From contig NZ_CANQLZ010000018.1 in NCBI RefSeq assembly GCF_947624825.1, forward strand, positions 1-49,381: a stretch of DNA of 49,381 nt, written 5' to 3'. The position numbers were made by a program, and so were the translations under genes. The first letter of the stretch is position 1. Every line of letters begins with the position of its first letter. The DNA comes from an uncultured Acinetobacter sp. Its GTDB lineage: Bacteria > Pseudomonadota > Gammaproteobacteria > Pseudomonadales > Moraxellaceae. Shown piece by piece: positions 44,337-49,381 of this stretch. The notes below the pieces were generated by a model, which made no database searches, was not told where the DNA came from, and saw only the letters and a program-made list of their open reading frames with translations.

Positions 44337-44807
44337 ATGAAATTTCCAAAACTCCCTGTGGTGAAGTTACCGCTGGTTGATGTCAGTACCGATCCGCTTG
44401 ATTTATTGGTCAGTGGTTTAGTGTTACGCATGAAGCAACTTGCCCGCAGCAATCCTAAATTTATTGACCTGATTCAAGAGCGTCAATTTCGTTTAGAGAT
44501 TGCAACGCAGCAGGGCATGGTCCGTCAAATTGTGGTAGATCATGGCAGAGTTTCAACAGTTTCAGGACGTCAAGCAGCCGCAGATTTTGTTTTAGAATTT
44601 GAAAACAGCGAACAAGCGGTAAAAACTTTAATCAAAGGCGATACTTCAGCCATTATGAGCGGTGTACAAAACGGTTCGATTAAAATGGAAGGTGATTTTA
44701 GTTTGTTGGTTTGGCTTAGCCGTAGTGCACAGTTGGTCGTGCCTAAACAAGTGAAAACTAAAGTTAAGCAAGTGCGCCGTTTGATCCAGCAAAAAATGGG
44801 TCGTTAA
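44337..44807 (+). CDS. SCP2 sterol-binding domain protein
   Basis: 156 residues. The central part fits the SCP-2 fold: FRLEIATQQGMVRQIVVDHG, ADFVLEFENSEQAVKTLI and IMSGVQNGSIKMEGDFSLL. Proteins of this type bind lipids; the relative UbiJ assists ubiquinone synthesis, but this one is shorter and not beside ubiE or ubiB, so I leave it unnamed. The C-terminus is strongly basic (KQVKTKVKQVRRLIQQKMGR), which could contact membranes. No signal peptide. Confidence 0.82.
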   Translation: MKFPKLPVVKLPLVDVSTDPLDLLVSGLVLRMKQLARSNPKFIDLIQERQFRLEIATQQGMVRQIVVDHGRVSTVSGRQAAADFVLEFENSEQAVKTLIKGDTSAIMSGVQNGSIKMEGDFSLLVWLSRSAQLVVPKQVKTKVKQVRRLIQQKMGR

Positions 44808-44811
44808 GATA

Positions 44812-44839
44812 AAGCCCGCAATCGCGGGCTTTATTTTTA
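44812..44839 (+). terminator. Terminator after the SCP2 gene
   Basis: AAAGCCCGC pairs with GCGGGCTTT across AATC, followed by TATTTTT. It touches the stop of the convergent dtd gene. Confidence 0.88.
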
Positions 44840-45277
44840 TTCAATGTCTAAGTTAAAAGTCACCGGTCCATCATTGACCAAATGCACTTTCATATCGGCG
44901 GCAAAAATACCGGTTTGTACATGCGAAAATTGGCTTTTGGCATATTCAACCAATTGTTCATATAAAATTTTAGCTTCTTGAGGTGGCATTGCCGGCCCAA
45001 AATCAGGGCGTAAACCTTTTTGAGTTTGCGCCATCAGGGTAAATTGTGACACCAACAACAAACCACCACCGGCTTGGCTGATGTTCCAACCCATTTTGCC
45101 TTGCTCATCATCAAAAAAACGATACTTTAAAATCTTATCAATCAGCTTTTTGCCTTTGTCTAAATTATCGTCTTTGCCCAGTCCTAAAAAAACCAAAATA
45201 CCGTGTTCAATTTCACCTGTGATTTGACCATCAACTATAACTTTTGCTTCTAAAACTCTTTGTAATAATGCGCGCAT
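44837..45277 (-). CDS. dtd: D-aminoacyl-tRNA deacylase
   Basis: 146 residues; removes D-amino acids wrongly attached to tRNA. The active-site blocks are SQFTLMAQTQKGLRPDF and the C-terminal cross-subunit element NDGPVTFNLDIE, containing the Gly-cisPro motif. The opening MRALLQRVLEAKVIVDGQ is typical. Normal length. Divergent from the catalase gene. Confidence 0.95.
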   Translation of the reverse strand: MRALLQRVLEAKVIVDGQITGEIEHGILVFLGLGKDDNLDKGKKLIDKILKYRFFDDEQGKMGWNISQAGGGLLLVSQFTLMAQTQKGLRPDFGPAMPPQEAKILYEQLVEYAKSQFSHVQTGIFAADMKVHLVNDGPVTFNLDIE

Positions 45278-45455
45278 AAATTAACCAAAATCATATATTT
45301 CTCAGCTTGTTTTCAATTGTAGCAAAACTACATAATCCCTCGTAATGATAAAAAATATTAGCCTTTAAATCTTTGATAGAAAAATATTTTTGATTTATTA
45401 AAGATCAATTTGAGAAAACGATGGAGCTAATAAAAATTATCATTTTTACCTCTAA

Positions 45456-45468
45456 ACTAAATTTTAGT
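45456..45468. promoter_or_regulatory. Palindrome upstream of the catalase gene
   Basis: ACTAAA-T-TTTAGT is a perfect 13-base palindrome about 45 bases ahead of the catalase start, within the probable core promoter region. It could be an operator. It does not fit the OxyR consensus. AT-richness makes chance occurrence possible. Confidence 0.3.
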
Positions 45469-45512
45469 ACCTTATGCTCTGCAGGAAAGGTATTTATTGA
45501 GAGATGACATTC

Positions 45513-47033
45513 ATGTTTAAGCGTTCTTTGCTCGTAGCTATGCTTGCAGCAGTTACTGCTGGTGTTCAAGCTGCGCCATTAACTAAAGACAATGGCGCAC
45601 CGGTTGGCGACAACCAAAACTCTATCACCGCTGGTGAATATGGTTCAGTTTTACTACAAGATGTGCAATTAGTACAAAAATTACAGCGTTTTGGTCGTGA
45701 GCGTATTCCTGAGCGTGTAGTACACGCACGTGGTACAGGTGCTTACGGTGAATTTGTAACCACTAAAGATTTATCTGATTTAACTGTTGCTTCAATGTTT
45801 AAAGCAGGGACTAAAACGCCTGTTTTCTTACGTTTTTCTACAGTAATTCACCCTAAAGGTTCACCAGAAACTTTACGTGACCCGCATGGTTTTGCAGTTA
45901 AATTCTACACCAAAGAAGGTAACTGGGACTTAGTGGGTAACAACCTACCTGTATTCTTTATTCGTGATGCAATCAAATTCCCTGATTTCATTCATGCAAT
46001 GAAGCCATCTCCAGTAAACAATGTTCAAGATCCAAACCGCGTATTTGACTTCTTACAAAGTCAGCCGTGGGCAGTGAACATGTTGACCTATGTTTACTCA
46101 AACAACGGTATTCCAACCAGCTACCGTGAACAAGACGGTTTTGGCGTACATGCATTCAAACTTTACAACGATAAAGGCGAATACAAGTATGTGAAATTTA
46201 ACTTCCGTTCTAAGCAAGGCGTAAAAGGTCTTAACCTTGAACAAGCTGCAATGATGCAAGGTAAAGATTTCAACCACTTAACTAACGATCTTTACAACAA
46301 CATCAACGCGGGTAAATTTCCTAAATGGGATCTTTACATCCAAGTATTAGATCCAAAAGATTTAGACAAGTTTGATTTTAACCCACTTGATGCAACTAAG
46401 ATTTGGCCAACAAACTTAGTACCAGAAACAAAAGTAGGTACTTTAACGCTTAATCGCATGCCGAAGAACTTCTTCAATGAAACTGAGCAATCAGCTTTAG
46501 CACCTGCGAACTTAGTACCGGGTATCGAGCCATCAGAAGACCGTCTATTACAAGGTCGTATCTTCTCTTACTCAGATACGCAAATGTACCGCTTAGGTGC
46601 CAACCATCAGCAACTTCCTGTAAACCGTCCAATTGTTGCTGTAAACAACAACAATCAAGAAGGTTTCATGAATATGTCTGAGCCTGATTCTAATGTAAAT
46701 TACGAACCAAGCCGTATGGAGCCAAAACCTGCAACAGCTAAAGCCAAAGCTGTAAACACACCACTTGACGGTACTGTTCTTCAACAAGCAATTAAGAAAG
46801 AACAACCATTTAAGCAAGCAGGTGAGTTATACCGTTCATACTCAGCTCAAGAAAAAACTGACTTGATCCGTAACTTAGCTGCAGACCTTGGCGCAGTAAA
46901 AGATGCAGAAACCAAGCACATCATGTTGTCTTACTTCTACAAAGCTGACGCTGACTACGGTACGCGTTTAACAGCAGCTGTGAAGGGTAACCTTGCAACT
47001 GTAAAAGCAAAAGCTGCTCAATTAAAAGACTAA
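45513..47033 (+). CDS. Exported monofunctional heme catalase
   Basis: 506 residues with a Sec signal peptide cleaved after VQA (about residue 20), so it acts in the periplasm. Heme-pocket residues are H71 (RVVHARG), the Asn in DLVGNNLPVFF and Y353 in GRIFSYSDTQMYRLG as heme ligand. The C-terminal region is short, so it is a small-subunit type. The start at 45513 is preferred over 45504, whose ATG directly abuts the GAGAG ribosome site. Followed by an ankyrin protein gene, the same pair as katB-ankB in Pseudomonas aeruginosa; katB is the closest match in role. Confidence 0.92.
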   Translation: MFKRSLLVAMLAAVTAGVQAAPLTKDNGAPVGDNQNSITAGEYGSVLLQDVQLVQKLQRFGRERIPERVVHARGTGAYGEFVTTKDLSDLTVASMFKAGTKTPVFLRFSTVIHPKGSPETLRDPHGFAVKFYTKEGNWDLVGNNLPVFFIRDAIKFPDFIHAMKPSPVNNVQDPNRVFDFLQSQPWAVNMLTYVYSNNGIPTSYREQDGFGVHAFKLYNDKGEYKYVKFNFRSKQGVKGLNLEQAAMMQGKDFNHLTNDLYNNINAGKFPKWDLYIQVLDPKDLDKFDFNPLDATKIWPTNLVPETKVGTLTLNRMPKNFFNETEQSALAPANLVPGIEPSEDRLLQGRIFSYSDTQMYRLGANHQQLPVNRPIVAVNNNNQEGFMNMSEPDSNVNYEPSRMEPKPATAKAKAVNTPLDGTVLQQAIKKEQPFKQAGELYRSYSAQEKTDLIRNLAADLGAVKDAETKHIMLSYFYKADADYGTRLTAAVKGNLATVKAKAAQLKD

Positions 47034-47054
47034 TTTTAATTAGTCGTTGAGATT

Positions 47055-47081
47055 GGTGATTGGTGCATCTCGGAAATCACC
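47055..47081. repeat. Small hairpin after the catalase gene
   Basis: GGTGATT (47055-47061) pairs with AATCACC (47075-47081), 13-base loop. No T-run follows. Confidence 0.45.
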
Positions 47082-47091
47082 TCCGTTAAGT

Positions 47092-47138
47092 CCTGTAAAA
47101 CTCAATTCCTTTCCTGCACCCTAGGGGAGTTTTACAGG
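47092..47138. promoter_or_regulatory. Large stem-loop between catalase and ankyrin genes
   Basis: CCTGTAAAACTC (47092-47103) and GAGTTTTACAGG (47127-47138) form a perfect 12-bp stem with a 23-base loop. What follows is CACTATTGG, not a U-tract, so it is not an ordinary intrinsic terminator. It may protect the catalase message from 3' exonucleases or regulate ankB. Confidence 0.6.
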
Positions 47139-47181
47139 CACTATTGGTTTGACATCATTCAATCTATCTATAGGAACAACC

Positions 47182-47658
47182 ATGAATTTATTTAAAAGCA
47201 TGCTGCTGACTGTAGCTTTAGGCTTGTTTGCTGTATCAAGCCAAGCACAACCAATCCATACAGCAGTCAAACAACCTGCTCAGCAAGAACTGATTGATCT
47301 TTATTTTGCCGCGGCTCGCACAGGCAAGCATGAAGTCATTCAAGAATTTTTAAAGCATGGCTTCCCCGTTGATATTAAAAATCACGATGGTTACACAGCT
47401 TTAATGATGGCAAGCTATTATGGACATCAAGACATTGTGACCACTTTAATTGAGCAAGGGGCTGATCGTTGTCTACGCGATAATAAAGGCAATACAGCGT
47501 TAATGGGCGCAATTTTTAAATTGGAATGGTCAATTGCAAAGCAACTTAAAAACGTGGATTGTGATGTAAATGCCAAACAAACGGGTCACAAAACTGTGAC
47601 TGAATTTGCTAAAGTCATTGGGCAAGATGAAAAGCTTCAACAGCTTTTAAAAGAATGA
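47182..47658 (+). CDS. Periplasmic ankyrin-repeat protein, AnkB-like
   Basis: 158 residues with a signal peptide ending near SQAQ. Three ankyrin repeats are visible: about 35-66 (LYFAAARTGKHEVIQEFLKH), 69-99 (DGYTALMMASYYGHQDIVTT) and 102-131 (KGNTALMGAIFKLEWSIAKQ). In P. aeruginosa AnkB is needed for full activity of the co-transcribed KatB, so this is the likely catalase partner. The start at 47182 gives the signal peptide and has ATAGGAACA before it. The frame could extend 11 codons upstream. Confidence 0.87.
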   Translation: MNLFKSMLLTVALGLFAVSSQAQPIHTAVKQPAQQELIDLYFAAARTGKHEVIQEFLKHGFPVDIKNHDGYTALMMASYYGHQDIVTTLIEQGADRCLRDNKGNTALMGAIFKLEWSIAKQLKNVDCDVNAKQTGHKTVTEFAKVIGQDEKLQQLLKE

Positions 47659-47660
47659 TG

Positions 47661-47686
47661 AAGGTCAATTAAGGTTGACCCTTTTT
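47661..47686 (+). terminator. Terminator of the catalase-ankyrin unit
   Basis: GGTCAA (47663-47668) pairs with TTGACC (47675-47680), followed by CTTTTT. Confidence 0.7.
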
Positions 47687-47780
47687 AAGCTTAAGTTAAA
47701 AAACAAGCAATAAACTACTTGAGAAAATTAGATGTTAATCCTATTATAATTTTATGTAAAATTACGATATATTTTGAATT

Positions 47781-47975
47781 ATGGAAAATAAAACTGCTCG
47801 CTTAACTGTACTCATTGATCCTGTAAAGAAGCAAGCTTTTGAAGAACTCTGTGCTCAGCAAGATCTCAAGCCTTCGCAAGTGGTGCGTCAATTGATTCGG
47901 GATTATTTAAAGCAACATGGTGTCGATTATGCCACTAAAATACAACAATCCAATGCATCTGAACGTACTGAATAA
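47781..47975 (+). CDS. Ribbon-helix-helix (CopG-type) protein
   Basis: 64 residues. The N-terminal strand RLTVLIDPVKKQAFEELC and helices LKPSQVVRQLIRDYLKQ fit the ribbon-helix-helix DNA-binding fold, as in CopG-type repressors and antitoxins. No toxin gene is next to it: the neighbours are ankB upstream and a convergent Roadblock gene, and it has its own terminator. An orphan regulator is the more likely reading. Confidence 0.78.
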   Translation: MENKTARLTVLIDPVKKQAFEELCAQQDLKPSQVVRQLIRDYLKQHGVDYATKIQQSNASERTE

Positions 47976-47990
47976 GTGCGCTGTCGAGGC

Positions 47991-48024
47991 AAAAAAAATC
48001 TGTCATTGCTGACAGATTTTTTTA
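47991..48024. terminator. Bidirectional terminator
   Basis: AAAATCTGTCA (47995-48005) pairs with TGACAGATTTT (48010-48020) across TTGC, with A and T runs on both sides. It separates the ribbon-helix-helix gene from the convergent Roadblock gene. Confidence 0.9.
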
Positions 48025-48037
48025 TGTCATTTCACAA

Positions 48038-48394
48038 TTAAGCGAAATCTAGACCTTTTTCAAAGCCACGTAATTCATGACGTGCCATTGCAAGGTTTGA
48101 TTTTTGACGGTCTAATACAAGGTACAAGAACAACTCATCGTTACGGTCAAGCGGACGCATTAAGTGATATTGTTTACCTAAAGTAATTAAAATATCTTCA
48201 ATTTTGTCATTTAGTTGTAGTGCTTTTGCAGTTTTTACTTTTGCACGAATTACTTCAGTGTTACCAGCAGCTGCTAATTCTAAGTCTAAACCACTACCTA
48301 AAGTTGCTAGTGCAAGGCCACTTGAGCTGTCTACAAGTGCAGCTGCTACAAAGCCGTCAATTTCTGCTAATTCATCTAAAGTCAATTTAGCCAT
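48038..48394 (-). CDS. Roadblock/LC7-like protein, 118 residues
   Basis: The sequence [40 protein letters not shown] and [20 protein letters not shown] matches the Roadblock/LC7 fold, in which a 'what does it do, is it active' strand-helix pattern precedes a regulatory surface. Bacterial members such as MglB bind small Ras-like GTPases. No GTPase gene is seen in this window, so the partner is unknown. It is soluble, with no signal peptide, and monocistronic. Confidence 0.75.
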   Translation of the reverse strand: MAKLTLDELAEIDGFVAAALVDSSSGLALATLGSGLDLELAAAGNTEVIRAKVKTAKALQLNDKIEDILITLGKQYHLMRPLDRNDELFLYLVLDRQKSNLAMARHELRGFEKGLDFA

Positions 48395-48767
48395 GGTGGG
48401 TCCCCTGGGTGGTATAAAAATAGAGTAAAGATTTTACTTTTTTTAGCAAAACAATACATTTTTTGCTAAGAACTATGCTAATTAAAAAGCTTATCTATTG
48501 CAATAAAATATAATTAAAAAAATATTTAATCATCATTAAATTAACATAATATGTTAATGTTTTGTGATGTGGTTATCAAAAATAATAAGAACAGTCTAAA
48601 TGCTAAGTGAAGTTAAACTGATTAATTAAAAACTAACATGACTTTATGCGCCAAATGATGACAGATATACATTAAAAATGTAAAAAATGCCCCAGAATCG
48701 TTTTTTTTGATTTGCAACTGTCAATTAAGTTTTTATAGTGAAGATAGGAATTCTTCACGAGCAGAAT
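48395..48767. other. 373-base divergent intergenic region
   Basis: AT-rich region between the Roadblock gene and pncB, holding their divergent promoters. The one clear element is a perfect inverted repeat, ATTAACAT-n3-ATGTTAAT at 48540-48558. No small gene with a ribosome site was found. Confidence 0.55.
48540..48558. promoter_or_regulatory. Perfect 8-3-8 inverted repeat upstream of pncB
   Basis: ATTAACAT and ATGTTAAT flank AAT. It is 146 bases ahead of the Roadblock start and 210 ahead of pncB. It has the size of a dimeric repressor site, but no regulator is known to me for this sequence. Confidence 0.35.
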
Positions 48768-49381
48768 ATGCAACCCATCATTCAATCCTTGCTGGATACT
48801 GACCTGTATAAATTTACCATGCTACAGGTGGTATTACACAAATTTCCTCAAACGCATAGCGTCTATCATTTTCGCTGTCGTAATTTGGAGCAGACTGAAT
48901 ATCCTTTGGTTGATATTTTGCCTGAACTCCAACAACAGCTTGACTACTTATGTGAACTTAAATTTAAAGAAGATGAACTGACTTATTTACGTAGTTTGCG
49001 TTTTATTAAAAGCGACTTTGTTGATTATTTAGAATTGTTCCAACTCAAACGTCGTTTTATTAAAGCGGGTATTGACCATGAAGGTCGTTTGGATATCTGG
49101 GTCGAAGGACCAATGGTACAGGCGATGATGTTTGAAATCTTCGTGCTGGCCATTGTGAATGAGTTATATTTTAACAAGATCCGTTCAGCATCTGTCTTAG
49201 AACAAGGTCAGCTGCGTTTAAAAAATAAAATCGCCTTAATGCAAAGCTATCAAGCGCAGCAAAATCCTGAAGATCCGCCATTTTTGGTGTCTGATTTTGG
49301 TACGCGTCGTCGTTATAGCTTTGAATGGCAAAAACATGTGGTACAACAATTTCATCAAGCCGTACCTAATATTTTCCGTGG
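48768..49381 (+). CDS. pncB: Nicotinate phosphoribosyltransferase, 5' part
   Basis: The ATG at 48768 opens 204 codons with no stop before the window ends. The enzyme makes nicotinate mononucleotide from nicotinate and PRPP. Family blocks are [14 protein letters not shown] near the start, YHFRCRN, and [18 protein letters not shown], which belongs to the active site. The remaining half, about 190 residues, lies outside the window. It uses the product of PncA, encoded at 39621. Confidence 0.95.
   Translation, partial: MQPIIQSLLDTDLYKFTMLQVVLHKFPQTHSVYHFRCRNLEQTEYPLVDILPELQQQLDYLCELKFKEDELTYLRSLRFIKSDFVDYLELFQLKRRFIKAGIDHEGRLDIWVEGPMVQAMMFEIFVLAIVNELYFNKIRSASVLEQGQLRLKNKIALMQSYQAQQNPEDPPFLVSDFGTRRRYSFEWQKHVVQQFHQAVPNIFR

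Noticed and set aside
47781..48394. Toxin-antitoxin pair formed by the ribbon-helix-helix gene and its neighbour
   Set aside because: The neighbour is convergent, separated by a strong terminator, and is a Roadblock-type protein rather than a toxin.

Overview
The window is a stretch of low-GC gammaproteobacterial chromosome. Protein sequences and gene orders (ribF-ileS-lspA-fkpB, ubiG-mupP-yciK, dapA-bamC-purC, rph next to a FabR-like regulator, secreted catalase followed by an ankyrin protein) point to Acinetobacter. This genus call comes from recognising the proteins, not from a database search. I see no rRNA, tRNA, CRISPR array, prophage or conjugative module. The only mobile DNA is the 5' end of an IS4-type insertion sequence at the left edge.

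Layout. 1-900: IS end, a short orphan C-terminal gene fragment, then a gene-free stretch with direct repeats and three stem-loops. 898-6451 (minus): an FMN reductase gene interrupted by an in-frame TGA, then the ribF-ileS-lspA-fkpB cluster, tightly overlapping. 6655-8459 (plus): a SLAC1/TehA-type channel and a small nucleosidase. 8513-13379 (minus): a TetR regulator and the alkanesulfonate operon ssuA-ssuD-ssuC-ssuB, with no ssuE. 13713-20780: argA, two RcnB-like periplasmic proteins, two small unknown proteins, yciK-mupP-ubiG, divergent dsbA and a FabR-like regulator. 20904-25211: rph, a DDR-repeat lipoprotein, nadC, ampD and murJ. 25240-30809 (minus): two Mip-type FKBPs, tag, an unknown protein, an M23 lipoprotein, mutY, a HIT protein, a dienelactone hydrolase and a 51-residue DUF1328 protein. 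30996-37543: a YcgN-like protein convergent with a PAS-GGDEF-EAL protein, rarA, a 44-residue membrane microprotein and dapA-bamC-purC. 38279-49381: an aromatic-acid MFS transporter, overlapping pncA and a BASS-family transporter, a YtjB/Smp-like membrane protein divergent from serB, a small membrane protein, an SCP2 protein, dtd, secreted catalase plus ankyrin protein, a ribbon-helix-helix protein, a Roadblock/LC7 protein and the 5' part of pncB.

Functional links. Peptidoglycan recycling and export are represented by mupP, ampD, murJ and the M23 lipoprotein. NAD synthesis and salvage are represented by nadC, pncA and pncB, with a BASS transporter fused to pncA by gene overlap. Envelope protein folding is served by dsbA, three FKBPs, bamC and lspA. 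Peroxide defence is served by the exported catalase and its ankyrin partner.

Most of the window is ordinary core genome, and I did not find a clearly new multi-gene defence or mobile system. The items most worth a second look are the overlapping pncA-BASS pair, the structured gene-free stretch near the left end, the TGA-interrupted reductase together with the missing ssuE, the large hairpin between catalase and ankB, the repeats upstream of ssuA and the DDR minisatellite lipoprotein.
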